Positions 35,017 to 43,448 of a stretch of 64,000 nucleotides of DNA are shown here, piece by piece; within the stretch, counting starts at the first letter, position 1, and each line of letters begins with the position of its first letter. The stretch comes from CAJWOS01 sp964502005 (lineage in GTDB: Bacteria; Myxococcota_A; UBA796; UBA2385). The stretch spans positions 62,001-126,000 of the forward strand of contig CAZCUX010000002.1 of assembly GCA_964502005.1 (NCBI GenBank), read 5' to 3'. The notes below the pieces were generated by a model. It made no database searches and was not told the DNA's origin. It was given only the letters and a program-made list of their open reading frames with translations. The translations under genes and the position numbers were made by a program.

Positions 35017-35316
35017 TCAGTCTGTGAAGCGGTAGATGGTGCTGCCAGGCGCGGCATTCAACAACGCCTCCGCAGCGGCCCTCTGCACAACCGTCGGCTC
35101 GGAGTGCAGCGCACGAATCTCGCGGCGAAGGGCATCGTTCTCCATCTCCAGCCGCTCCGTGCGCCCTTTCATCACGACCAGCTGGTGCTTCAGCTCGTGC
35201 CGCTTGAGCAGGCCTTCTTTTCCGCCCAACACCATCCCCACCGCACCCACGACAATAATCGCGGGCACGACGTTCCAGATGAGTCTGCGGAAAAGGGCGG
35301 AGTGCAGGGGAACCAT
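35017..35316 (-). CDS. ftsB: FtsB/DivIC-like septum protein
   Basis: The protein has 99 residues with the layout of FtsB/DivIC: short cytoplasmic N-terminus, one membrane helix (IWNVVPAIIVVGAVGMVLGG), a coiled coil (LLKRHELKHQLVVMKGRTER and on) and a conserved ending with PGSTIYRF, which corresponds to the PGE-xYR motif that contacts the divisome partner. FtsB works with FtsL and FtsQ in cell division. Enolase, a frequent neighbour, is not here. It reads toward the kinase gene, 81 bases away. Confidence 0.8.
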   Translation of the reverse strand: MVPLHSALFRRLIWNVVPAIIVVGAVGMVLGGKEGLLKRHELKHQLVVMKGRTERLEMENDALRREIRALHSEPTVVQRAAAEALLNAAPGSTIYRFTD

Positions 35317-35479
35317 CCAAGCCCACCGGGCGCGATGGGGGCGATCTCACACAAAAGGAGAACGGCCCTGGGTACAGGACCTCTGGGATATAACCATTGA
35401 CATGCCAACAGCCAAGGAGAATCCGCTGGAAAAACGAATCCCGCCTCTGCCTGAAGTCTGGCCCCTCCGCCTGATGCCG

Positions 35480-35860
35480 TCAATAGGCAGCGTATGACTT
35501 CTCTTCCACCAGCCGCGAGCCCAGCGCCACATTGATGTTGCGCTTGAGCGCCGCCCGGCGGTCGTTGAGGTGGTACACACTGCGGGCCAATTCGACGAAT
35601 TCAGGCCCGAAGTCTTGCTTGCGCTCTAAGTCCCGCAGGTCGTCTTCGACGTCCCACAGTTTCCCGTTGACTTCGCACAACTCCGACCAGTCGGCCAACG
35701 CTTCGAGAGGCGGAAACGGCGCTTCCGACCATGCCGCACGCAGCGTCTCCAACTCGGTGTGGACATTTGCGAGGCGCGTCGGTTCAGAAAGACGATTCGC
35801 CTTGATGATGAGAATCGCGATTTTGTCTACGACATCGCCCAATGGCAGCTCGACTTTCAT
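35480..35860 (-). CDS. DUF6165 family protein
   Basis: The protein has 126 residues from an ATG with GGAGG four bases upstream. It is almost entirely helical: MKVELPLGDVVDKIAILIIK at the start, LCEVNGKLWDVEDDLRDLER in the middle and FVELARSVYHLNDRRAALKR at the end. This matches the DUF6165 family, which often lies beside TPR or glycosyltransferase genes and has no established function. Its start overlaps the stop of the TPR-glycosyltransferase gene in ATGA, so the two are translated together. Confidence 0.8.
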   Translation of the reverse strand: MKVELPLGDVVDKIAILIIKANRLSEPTRLANVHTELETLRAAWSEAPFPPLEALADWSELCEVNGKLWDVEDDLRDLERKQDFGPEFVELARSVYHLNDRRAALKRNINVALGSRLVEEKSYAAY

Positions 35861-37305
35861 ACGTCCTCCGGGGGAGCGCCTGTCTGTATCCACTCGGCCA
35901 GCCCAGCGGCCACACGCGAAAATACCGATGCCCAGTCTCCTGGCGCTGCCTGCCGCACCATTCGCAGCGACGGATACCACGGAGTGCGCGAGGTATGCGT
36001 GCCCCAGCGCCAATCGGCAGGATGGGACAGCACCAACCAAGTCGGACGGCCGAGCGACGCCGCGAGGTGCGCCGTCGCCGTATCACTCGTCAGGACCAGG
36101 TCGAGGCTCGCCATTGCGGCGGCGGTCTCTACGAACGCTGCGCCGTCCTCGTCCAAATGACTGCCCCAATCGTCCACCTGCGAAAGCGCGCCGGTTGCTT
36201 GGCGGAGTTGGTCGAGCCCATGCACTTTTTGGAGACTCACCAACCGAACACCCGGCACCTCCGCGACCGTCCGAAACGCAGACAAAGGAGGAGACCGCAG
36301 GTGGTCCCGTTCGTAGGCCGGGTTTCCTTGCCAACCGATGCCCACCGCCAAGCCCCCGCGGCCACGACGCGTGCGCCACGGGGCAGCCTCGGCGTCTGTA
36401 GGCGCCCACAAGGGCAGGTCTGCGGCGAGGTCGGCCCCCGATGCCCCCAAGCGGGCACCCAAGCTGAGGAGGCCCACGAAGGCACGACAGCCCACAACTT
36501 CGGGGGAGGACGGGAGCTGCTTTTTGTCCACCACTGCCGTCACACCGGCGACCCGTCCGAGCAACGAATGAAGGGCCAACGGCGCCGCAACCACAACACG
36601 GGCGGTTTGCCGTGCCAATCGAGGCAAAAATCGCGCCCATTGGAGAATGTCGCCGAAGCCTTGCTCGCAGACGACCACCACGCCTTCGGGCGGTGGAGGC
36701 CCCGTCCGCCACTCCGGCGTCGGCAAGGGCACATGCTGGGGACGAAGCCGGCGGTCTTCATACGCGGCGAAGCCTTCTTCGAAGCGCGCGGCGGAGAGCA
36801 AAGTAAGCGCGCGGTTCCACGCAATGCGGGGGTCGCCGGGCATCGACGCTTCGCAGACAGCCAAGGCCTGAAGCGCCCCTTCCGTATTGCCCAGGCTGCG
36901 AAGCGCCGTCGCGCGGGCCATTTGCCAACCGCCGGTGTGCGGCGCGCGCGCAATCGCTTCGTCCGCCGCCGCCAATGCGCCGTCGATATCCCCACACGCC
37001 TCTCTGGCTGCCGAGAGGTTGCCCCAAGCCGCCGCGTCGTGGGGCGCCAGCTCCACGGCCCGCGCGAGCGCCTGACAGCCCTCGACATGGCGGCGCGCAG
37101 CCCGCAAGGCCACCCCCACGCCCATCCATCCTGCCGCGGCGGTGGGGTCGAGAGAGACCGCCTGCCGGTAGGCGTCGACAGCGGCGCTCGCTTGCCCCCG
37201 TCCCAACAACACCTCGCCCAGAGCCCGCCAAGCGACAGGATTTCCGGGCTGCCGCTCCACGGCTCCCAACACACGAAGAAAAATGTCACCGTCCTGCGAC
37301 GCCAT
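35857..37305 (-). CDS. TPR protein with glycosyltransferase family 9-like domain
   Basis: The protein has about 482 residues. Residues 1-190 are TPR repeats (for example AWRALGEVLLGRGQASAAVD and AWGNLSAAREACGDIDGALA). The rest is a GT9-like (heptosyltransferase fold) domain: EQGFGDILQWARFLPRLA, VGIGWQGNPAYERD and LDLVLTSDTATAHLAASLG, then TPWYPSLRMVRQ. Relatives with this plan add sugars to proteins or surface glycans; flagellin glycosylation is a possible role given the flagellins in this window, but no direct link is visible. Its start is not well supported by a ribosome site; an upstream in-frame start is possible. Confidence 0.75.
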   Translation of the reverse strand: MASQDGDIFLRVLGAVERQPGNPVAWRALGEVLLGRGQASAAVDAYRQAVSLDPTAAAGWMGVGVALRAARRHVEGCQALARAVELAPHDAAAWGNLSAAREACGDIDGALAAADEAIARAPHTGGWQMARATALRSLGNTEGALQALAVCEASMPGDPRIAWNRALTLLSAARFEEGFAAYEDRRLRPQHVPLPTPEWRTGPPPPEGVVVVCEQGFGDILQWARFLPRLARQTARVVVAAPLALHSLLGRVAGVTAVVDKKQLPSSPEVVGCRAFVGLLSLGARLGASGADLAADLPLWAPTDAEAAPWRTRRGRGGLAVGIGWQGNPAYERDHLRSPPLSAFRTVAEVPGVRLVSLQKVHGLDQLRQATGALSQVDDWGSHLDEDGAAFVETAAAMASLDLVLTSDTATAHLAASLGRPTWLVLSHPADWRWGTHTSRTPWYPSLRMVRQAAPGDWASVFSRVAAGLAEWIQTGAPPEDV

Positions 37306-37416
37306 CGCACACCCGCGGTACAAGTCCCAATCGCCATCGGTGTAATGCGGAAAACGACGCGTTGTGGGAACCAAAACCTGACGAAGCGGTCCAACGAAGA
37401 CCAACGAGGAGCAACC

Positions 37417-38184
37417 GTGTTGCACAACTGGGTAGCCGTTCTCGGTATCGTCTCGCAGCTACAAGATGCCACGACGGATTCCACAACGTCCATCCACAGC
37501 ACATTTCCGCCGCCTGCTGGATTCGTGGCCGCAGAACGAACGCCCTATGGCGACTGGCTTGGCGCGCTGTCTGTTGCGGCACCCGACGTGCCGGTTCGCA
37601 CCCATGATGGCCGCACGGTCCCCATCAACGCGCGGGTGGTCCCCGTACCGATGGTCAAAGGAGACCTCCAGCAGTGCGCCGACATGGCGATACGGCTGCG
37701 GGCGGAGTGGCTCCGGGAGACCCACGCCCCCGACATCGTGTTTCACGCGACCAATGGGCAAGCACTGCCATGGTCGCGCTGGGAACGCGGCGAGCACACG
37801 CAGCTCGTGGGGAATCGTTTGGTGTGGCGGGTCGACAACGACAAGCGCCGTGCAGGGTGGGACGGCTGGCTCCGCGAAGTGTTTTTGTATGCCGGCACGC
37901 TGTCTCTCGTGGCGTACGAGACCTTCCCCGTCGACACCCCCCAAGCAGGCGACGTCATCGTCGTGGGGGGCAGTCCCGGCCACGCCGTCGTCGTGCTGGA
38001 CGTGGCACACAAGCGAGGTGCCGCGGGTGTCGAAACCATCGTGCTGGTCGGCGAAGGCTTCATGCCCGCAATGGACTTCCATGTGCCGCTTGGACCGCTC
38101 GCCGGCTGGTGGCCCTGGACAGACGAAGGCATCGCCCTCCCCCACTGGCCATTGCCTGAAGACGCCCTGCGACGCTGGCGCTGA
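37417..38184 (+). CDS. DUF4846 family protein
   Basis: The protein has 255 residues from a GTG with GAGGAG five bases upstream. It follows the DUF4846 pattern: PPPAGFVAAERTPYGDWLGA near the start, QCADMAIRLRAEWL in the middle, FLYAGTLSLVAYE, then GDVIVVGGSPGHAVVVLDVA and a final VGEGFMPAMDFHV. The family has no known function; many members are lipoproteins, but this one has only a short hydrophobic N-terminus. It is divergent from the TPR-glycosyltransferase gene and convergent with ExbD, three bases before the ExbD stop. Confidence 0.78.
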   Translation: MLHNWVAVLGIVSQLQDATTDSTTSIHSTFPPPAGFVAAERTPYGDWLGALSVAAPDVPVRTHDGRTVPINARVVPVPMVKGDLQQCADMAIRLRAEWLRETHAPDIVFHATNGQALPWSRWERGEHTQLVGNRLVWRVDNDKRRAGWDGWLREVFLYAGTLSLVAYETFPVDTPQAGDVIVVGGSPGHAVVVLDVAHKRGAAGVETIVLVGEGFMPAMDFHVPLGPLAGWWPWTDEGIALPHWPLPEDALRRWR

Positions 38185-38187
38185 GGC

Positions 38188-38604
38188 TCATTGCGCGTCG
38201 CCGTCTCCTCCGCCATTGGCTTCTGTCGCAATCGCGAGCCGATGGAGGCCATGGCTGCGCGCGAGGTCCATCACAGCCACCACGCGTCCATGGTCGACAT
38301 GGCGGTCGGCCTTGATGACCACCTGCGTATCGGGCGTCGCCGCGCGAAAGGCCGCCTTCAAGTCGCCCAGCGTCGCCGGCTGCTCGTCCAACCAGACCTC
38401 GCCATCCGGTTTTACCCATACTTTGATGTCTTCGGAGTCCCGCAAAATCGTGTCCGAAGACGAGCGCGGCAGCTCCACTTCGATTCCCGGTGTGGTCACA
38501 AAGTTGGTGGACACCATAAAAAAGATGACGAGCTGAAAGATAATATCGATGAGAGGCGTCACGTCGACAGGCGACGGGATGCGTCGACCGCCTGCAAACT
38601 TCAC
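38188..38604 (-). CDS. exbD: ExbD/TolR-family membrane protein
   Basis: The protein has 138 residues from a GTG that overlaps the upstream ExbB stop in GTGA. It has one membrane helix near residue 20 with the family motif PLIDIIFQLVIFFMVST, where Asp is the proton-conducting residue, followed by a periplasmic domain (PGIEVELPRSSS, IKADRHVDHGRVVAVMD). With ExbB it forms the proton-driven motor that energises TonB or Tol/Pal. A TonB-dependent receptor gene lies about 8 kb downstream in this window. No tonB is beside it. Confidence 0.9.
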   Translation of the reverse strand: MKFAGGRRIPSPVDVTPLIDIIFQLVIFFMVSTNFVTTPGIEVELPRSSSDTILRDSEDIKVWVKPDGEVWLDEQPATLGDLKAAFRAATPDTQVVIKADRHVDHGRVVAVMDLARSHGLHRLAIATEANGGGDGDAQ

Positions 38605-39227
38605 GACGAGGCCCCATCGCTCGACAGGAGGTCGAGCGCCCGCAAGGCTGCGTCTTCGAGGTCGAGCGTGAGGTCGTCGACGCGGCTCAACACCCACCGA
38701 TGCGCAACCACCGCCGGAATCGCCACGGACAAGCCAGCCATCGTGGTGATGAGCGCCTGCGAAATACCACCCGCCAAGCTGCCGATGACGCCAACGCCTT
38801 GGGTTTGAATGACCTCAAAGGTCTGAATCATGCCCCAAACGGTTCCCAATAGGCCCAACAGCGGCGAAATCCCGGCAACAGTGCCAATGATTTCCGCGCC
38901 CCGCTCCAGCTCCGCGGACTCCCGGCGCCCCAATTCTTCCAGCCGCTCTTTGATGACCGAGCGTGCGCGCCCTCGGACCAGCATTCCCGCTTCCATGACC
39001 CGCGCCACCGCCACCGCTTCGTTCTTGCGGCAGACGGTAATGGCATCGGCGAAGCGGTCTTGCTTGATGAGCTCCTCCAGCTCGACCACGAGCGCCCGCG
39101 GGACCACCGCGCCTTGCCGCAGCGCCGAGAGACGCCACACAAACGCGGCGCCCGCCACCACACTGCACAACGCAATGGGCACCATGACAGGCCCACCAGA
39201 TGCCAGGAACTCGAACAGGTCTTCCAC
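38601..39227 (-). CDS. exbB: ExbB/TolQ/MotA-family proton channel
   Basis: The protein has 208 residues from a GTG with GGAG seven bases upstream. It has three membrane helices: one near the N-terminus (VMVPIALCSVVAGAAFVW) and two in the conserved MotA/TolQ/ExbB domain (VAGISPLLGLLGTVWGMIQT and GISQALITTMAGLSVAIPAV). LLGLLGTVWGMI is the core motif. It should form the channel with the translationally coupled ExbD. The pair is the last of its strand before the 515-base region upstream of the sigma factor gene. Confidence 0.9.
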   Translation of the reverse strand: MEDLFEFLASGGPVMVPIALCSVVAGAAFVWRLSALRQGAVVPRALVVELEELIKQDRFADAITVCRKNEAVAVARVMEAGMLVRGRARSVIKERLEELGRRESAELERGAEIIGTVAGISPLLGLLGTVWGMIQTFEVIQTQGVGVIGSLAGGISQALITTMAGLSVAIPAVVAHRWVLSRVDDLTLDLEDAALRALDLLSSDGASS

Positions 39228-39742
39228 CCCGGCTCTCCCGGACACAGATTGATGCCGCGTACGACGACCCGGCTGAACCCGCGCATTATCGGAAGTGGTC
39301 CCACTGCGCACCTACCCCCGCCCTGTAAATCGCGCGCGAAGGTCCAAGAAATCGCTGTAGGCGAACCCGTGCGCTTGCTGCGCCGGCAACGCGAGGCGGG
39401 CCTCCCCCGCAGCCCCTCTCCGCCCAACGCCCCGTCCAGCGCCAGGCTCCGCCGGTCTCGTCCACACAGATTCTGCACACGCATTGCCCGAAAGGGCCTG
39501 TGTTCAAAAAATAGAACATTGTTTCAAAAACGGTGTTCCAGTTTTTCAACACCCCTCCCCCGCCGGCGGTTCATTTTGAAGTCCCAAAGTTTCCTGAAGT
39601 TTTCAGTAGGCCCCACCGAAGCAGATCCACGACAATCTGACGGTGCTCCTGGGTGAACGCTTATCTTCGCGCCGCGCGTATCCGATTCCTGGCATGACCT
39701 TTGCTTCTGTGGGAGGTGAGCATGATGGACGATGGAGCGCTT
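39228..39742. other. Regulatory region upstream of the sigma factor gene
   Basis: This 515-base interval separates divergent ExbB and sigma factor genes. Its right half is AT-rich and contains TGTTC at 39501-39505, its reverse GAACA at 39514-39518 and TGTTC again at 39534-39538, arranged as possible operator half-sites. A sigma-54-type promoter follows at 39690. No protein-coding frame is convincing. Confidence 0.6.
39690..39705 (+). promoter_or_regulatory. Sigma-54 promoter
   Basis: TGGCATG at 39690-39696, a four-base spacer and TTGCT at 39701-39705 match the RpoN consensus TGGCACG-N4-TTGCW at all but one position, with the exact GG/GC spacing. Transcription would start near 39716, downstream of the GGAGG at 39712-39716, which points to ATG 39743 as the sigma factor start. 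A sigma-54 enhancer-binding activator would be required. Confidence 0.75.
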
Positions 39743-40621
39743 ATGGCTAGCAACGCACGCCGTGCAACCAACGCCAGTGGTCAGGGAAGCCCGCTTCTCA
39801 ACCGCTACCTCAAGCGTATGGGGCAAATTCCGCTGTTGTCACGAGAAGACGAAGTCGAGGTCGCACGACGCGCTGCCGCCGGCGGTCCCGATGCAGAGCT
39901 TGCCAAACAAGCCCTCATCAACGCCAACCTTCGCCTCGTGGTCAGCATCGCCAAGCAGTACAGCTACCGCGGTCTGCCGCTGCCCGACCTCATCCAGGAA
40001 GGCAACCTCGGTCTGATGAAGGCCGTCGAGAAGTTCGACTGGACACGCGGCTTCAAATTCTCCACGTATGCGTCCTGGTGGATTCGCCAGAGCATCATCC
40101 GGGCCATCGAGAGCCAGATTCGGACCATTCGGATTCCGATCTACAAGCTCGAGTTGGTGAACCAGATTCACTACGTCCAGAAGATGCTCTCGCGGCAGCT
40201 CGGACGGGAGCCCACCCACACCGAAATCGCCGAACGTCTGGAAGTCGAACCGGACAAGATTGATGAGTTGATGCAGCTTATCAAGGAGCCGATGAGCCTC
40301 GACACACCGGTTTCCGACGACTCGGAGAGCACGGTTGGCGACTTCATCGAGGCCCCTGATGCGGGCTCTCCTGGCGACAACATCGACGTCGCCTCGCTCA
40401 CCGAAGAGCTGTGCCACGCCCTCGCGACGTTGACACCGCGCGAAGAAACCGTCGTGCGCATGCGCTACGGTCTCGGCGAGCCGATGCAGTACAGCCTCGA
40501 AGAGATTGGCGCCCGCTTCAATCTCACCCGCGAGCGGATTCGGCAAATCGAGTTGAAGGCCATTCGCAAGCTGCGCCAAGCACGGCGATGCCAAGACCTA
40601 GACGCCTACATCGCCGACTGA
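39743..40621 (+). CDS. Sigma-70-family (group 2) RNA polymerase sigma factor
   Basis: The protein has 292 residues from ATG 39743 with GGAG five bases upstream; a second ATG at 39722 with GGAGG upstream would lie almost on the predicted transcription start. It has region 1.2 (LLNRYLKRMGQIPLLSREDE), region 2 with the core-binding and -10 helices (ANLRLVVSIAKQYSYRGL, LIQEGNLGLMKAVEKFD and FKFSTYASWWIRQSIIRAI), region 3 and region 4 (LTPREETVVRMRYGLGE, ending LTRERIRQIELKAIRKLR). Region 1.1 is missing, so it is a group 2 (RpoS/SigB-like) rather than the housekeeping factor. A terminator follows. Confidence 0.93.
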   Translation: MASNARRATNASGQGSPLLNRYLKRMGQIPLLSREDEVEVARRAAAGGPDAELAKQALINANLRLVVSIAKQYSYRGLPLPDLIQEGNLGLMKAVEKFDWTRGFKFSTYASWWIRQSIIRAIESQIRTIRIPIYKLELVNQIHYVQKMLSRQLGREPTHTEIAERLEVEPDKIDELMQLIKEPMSLDTPVSDDSESTVGDFIEAPDAGSPGDNIDVASLTEELCHALATLTPREETVVRMRYGLGEPMQYSLEEIGARFNLTRERIRQIELKAIRKLRQARRCQDLDAYIAD

Positions 40622-40642
40622 CCGCCGCACCTGGCGCTCACC

Positions 40643-40668
40643 CACCCGCTTCGGCGGGTGTTTTTTTT
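40643..40668 (+). terminator. Rho-independent terminator after the sigma factor gene
   Basis: A perfect 7-bp stem (40643-40649 with 40654-40660, arm CACCCGC), a TTCG loop and eight T residues at 40661-40668 lie 22 bases after the sigma factor stop. Confidence 0.93.
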
Positions 40669-40687
40669 GGGGAGGCGACCGCCGCTC

Positions 40688-42364
40688 CTACAACACGCCC
40701 GCAGGCCAGCCGCCTTTTCGGGGGTCGCTCGCGCCGCGCATTGTGCCGGGCTCGGTTTGGTGGACGACCTGCACGGCGCTGAAAAACGGCATCTCTTTGG
40801 TGGTGTGCCCGCGCGCCTGGAGCAAACGCACGGTGTCGGCGCTGAAGCCTTCGTCGAGAAACAGGGTGTCGGGCTGCCATTGGTGGTGAAAGCGCGGCGC
40901 ACCGACGGCAGCCGAGGGGTCCAAGCCAAAGTCGACAATATTGAGGACGACCTGCAATGTCGACGAAATGATGAATGGACCGCCGCTCGCACCAACCACG
41001 ATGCGCTGCGTCCCGTCGGGGCTCACGAGCACCGTAGGCGTCATGCTCGACAGCGGCCGCGCACCCGGCGCGACGGCGTTGGCCTCGCTTCCGACGAGGC
41101 CGAAAGCATTGGGCACACCCGGCCGCGCGACAAAGTCGTCCATCTCGTTGTTGAGGACCAAACCCATCGTGGGCACCACCACCCGCGAGCCAAATCCCGT
41201 ATTGATGGTGGTGGTCAGCGCGACGGCCATCCCTTCTGCGTCGAGCACGGAGAGATGCAGCGTGCCCGCGTCTTTTCCTGCATCGACGGGAGTTCCGTAA
41301 GCATCCGGCGGAAAGGTGCGCATGGGGTAAATCGCGTGACGGATGGCGTCGATGCGTTCGGGAGCCAGGAGCTTCGCGACGGGGACCTCCACACGGTCGG
41401 GGTCGCCCATATAGTGCGCGCGGTCGGCGTACGCGTGCTTGCTGGCTTCGCTGACCAAATGCACGTACTCCGCGCTGTTGAGGCCCATCGCGGGGAGGTC
41501 GTAGCCCTCGAGTACTTGCAGCAGCTGCAGCAACACCACGCCACCGGAGCTGGGCGGCGGCATCGTCGTGACGGTCCAGCCGCGGTAGGTGCCGACAATC
41601 GGCGTACGGTCCTTTACGGTATACTGGGCGAGGTCTTCGACGGTAAGGATACCGCCAGACTCTTTGGCCGCGGCCGAAATGGCCGCTGCGCCAGCGCCTT
41701 CGTACAGCGCCGCCGCTCCTCCGCGAGACAACGCGACGAGCGTCTTCTGGAGGTTGCGGCGGGTGACCCACTCCCCTTCATCGGGTGCGCGCCAGCCATC
41801 GAACAAGCCGCGCCCGAGCTCATCGGCCGCGACACCGAGGGCCGCAAGCGACTTGGCGAGGTGATGCTCGACAAAGAAGCCCCGACCCGCCACTTGGATG
41901 GCCGGTGCGACCACTTTGTGCCATGGCAGGCGCCCTTGGCGGCTGTGGAGCGTCGTGAGGCCACGGGCTTCGCCCGGAACGGCCACGGCAAGCCCGCCAA
42001 TCTGGCTCGCATCGTCGCGGCCAGCCTCCACGAACATATCGCGTGTTGCGGCTGCAGGTGCTACTTCTCGAAAGTCGAGAGCAGACGCCTTGCCATCCGG
42101 CGTGACGGTAATCGAGAAGCCGCCCCCACCGAGCCCCGAGCCCGAGGGTTGCACGACGCCAGAGACCAAGGCCGTCGCGATGGCGGCGTCGACTGCGTTT
42201 CCACCGTCGGCAAGAATCTGCCGACCCGCTTCACTCGCGAGGCGGTGGTCGCTCGCGACCAAACCCCGCCGTCCCAAGACCGATGGGGGCGCCGCCGCCA
42301 ACGCGGCAACGGTTGCGGTCAGCAAGCCCACCGACACCAACAAACGGGACACAACTCGAGACAT
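40688..42364 (-). CDS. ggt: Gamma-glutamyltransferase (periplasmic)
   Basis: The protein has 558 residues with an N-terminal signal peptide (LLVSVGLLTATVAALA). It hydrolyses glutathione and transfers gamma-glutamyl groups. Family motifs are ASEAGRQILADGGNAVDAA, PSGSGLGGGGF and, at the self-cleavage site, TLHLSVLDAEG with the catalytic Thr at residue 368, followed by NTGFGSRVV. The residue after the nucleophile is Leu where E. coli GGT has Thr. The second half ends with a region typical of the small subunit (ASGGPFIISS). GGGAG lies five bases before its ATG. It is the last gene of the four-gene minus-strand operon. Confidence 0.93.
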   Translation of the reverse strand: MSRVVSRLLVSVGLLTATVAALAAAPPSVLGRRGLVASDHRLASEAGRQILADGGNAVDAAIATALVSGVVQPSGSGLGGGGFSITVTPDGKASALDFREVAPAAATRDMFVEAGRDDASQIGGLAVAVPGEARGLTTLHSRQGRLPWHKVVAPAIQVAGRGFFVEHHLAKSLAALGVAADELGRGLFDGWRAPDEGEWVTRRNLQKTLVALSRGGAAALYEGAGAAAISAAAKESGGILTVEDLAQYTVKDRTPIVGTYRGWTVTTMPPPSSGGVVLLQLLQVLEGYDLPAMGLNSAEYVHLVSEASKHAYADRAHYMGDPDRVEVPVAKLLAPERIDAIRHAIYPMRTFPPDAYGTPVDAGKDAGTLHLSVLDAEGMAVALTTTINTGFGSRVVVPTMGLVLNNEMDDFVARPGVPNAFGLVGSEANAVAPGARPLSSMTPTVLVSPDGTQRIVVGASGGPFIISSTLQVVLNIVDFGLDPSAAVGAPRFHHQWQPDTLFLDEGFSADTVRLLQARGHTTKEMPFFSAVQVVHQTEPGTMRGASDPRKGGWPAGVL

Positions 42365-42386
42365 CAGAACTCCCAGCCGCTCTTAC

Positions 42387-43448
42387 TTAGCCCAATTCCC
42401 AGACCCCGTGCAGCAATCCGAGCACCAAGAAGGATGCCAACACCCAAACGATGTGCCGCCCCGCGCCTGCCGCCAATGTACCCGTAACGACGAGAGGGCC
42501 TGCGCCCGCGACGGCTGCCATCAGGCCAAACCAATGGTGCGCATCCGCCACGCGCAAGCCCAACGCGCGGTCGAGAACGGCCGTGCCGACCAACGCGCCG
42601 CCACCCGAGCCAAACACCGTACCCGCAACGGCTCCCGACGCGAGCACCCACAAGGACATCCACCGCTCGTCGACCACTGTGCGGGACTCTAGGGCCGAGG
42701 CGACCGCTTCCGCAGCGCCCCCCGCGACGGCCAAATGCAGCACCACAGCGAAGCCAAGCACCGCCACCAAAGGGCGGAAATCCGGCCAGCGACGATGGGT
42801 GAGCGACAAGCCAAGCGCCGCCGCGCCGAGCACAACCGGCGCACCGGCAGGCCACATCGCCGCCAAACCGACCGCGCCCGCGACGCCCCAAAAGGCGCGG
42901 GCGCGCGTTTCCCCGTCGCCTTCGCTCTCCGCAGGCGGCGAGACGGTCACGGCGGGCGGCTGCGCAATCCATACGCCGAGCAAGGCCAAGCCCCAAGCCC
43001 ACGCGGACGTGCCCATGAGCCAAAGCGCAGGGTCGGACACCCGCACGAAGAGCGCTCCCGCCGAGGCCGCGAGCACCCGCCGCGCGCGCACGGAGGGGTC
43101 GGTGACCCCCGAGGCCGCCAGGACCGCGCCCCCAAACTCGCCGCACAACGCACCGGCCAGCACCGGAGCAAACCGGCCGCCGCGCCACGAAGGCCACGGC
43201 GCGCGGGTCACGGCCCCTGCAAACAACGCCCACGATGCCCACGAAACCGTTTGGTCAGCCAACCCCACGCCCGACGGCAGCACGAGAATGTCCGCTGGCA
43301 CCAGCACACCGAAGCGAAGGCCGTAACCCACCAGCCCCATCGTGACGGCAAACGCTATCGGCCCCGTCCAGCGGGGCTTCCAACCTGCCACTCCCACGGC
43401 CAGCAACCCTGCTCCCATGAGCCAGGCATGGCGCTCCCAGGGTGTCAC
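42387..43448 (-). CDS. Polytopic membrane protein, transporter-like
   Basis: The protein has 353 residues and is mostly hydrophobic, with about nine to eleven membrane helices (for example HAWLMGAGLLAVGVAGW and HIVWVLASFLVLGLLHGVW). A GSGGGALVGTAVLDRALGL stretch and a general two-half pattern recall ion or anion permeases, but I cannot name a family. Its GTG start overlaps the stop of the fumarylacetoacetase-family gene in GTGA, which fixes the start. It lies between a hydrolase-like gene and ggt in one operon, so it may carry an amino-acid-derived substrate, which is inference. Confidence 0.65.
   Translation of the reverse strand: MTPWERHAWLMGAGLLAVGVAGWKPRWTGPIAFAVTMGLVGYGLRFGVLVPADILVLPSGVGLADQTVSWASWALFAGAVTRAPWPSWRGGRFAPVLAGALCGEFGGAVLAASGVTDPSVRARRVLAASAGALFVRVSDPALWLMGTSAWAWGLALLGVWIAQPPAVTVSPPAESEGDGETRARAFWGVAGAVGLAAMWPAGAPVVLGAAALGLSLTHRRWPDFRPLVAVLGFAVVLHLAVAGGAAEAVASALESRTVVDERWMSLWVLASGAVAGTVFGSGGGALVGTAVLDRALGLRVADAHHWFGLMAAVAGAGPLVVTGTLAAGAGRHIVWVLASFLVLGLLHGVWELG

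Noticed and set aside
35842..38184. A long plus-strand frame extending 525 codons upstream of the DUF4846 gene
   Set aside because: Its upstream part is the antisense shadow of the TPR-glycosyltransferase gene; the DUF4846 match begins at GTG 37417, which has a good ribosome site.
39512..39523. LexA-type box GAACATTGTTTC
   Set aside because: The right half does not match GTTC, and no SOS gene follows; the TGTTC half-sites are reported instead as a weak lead.
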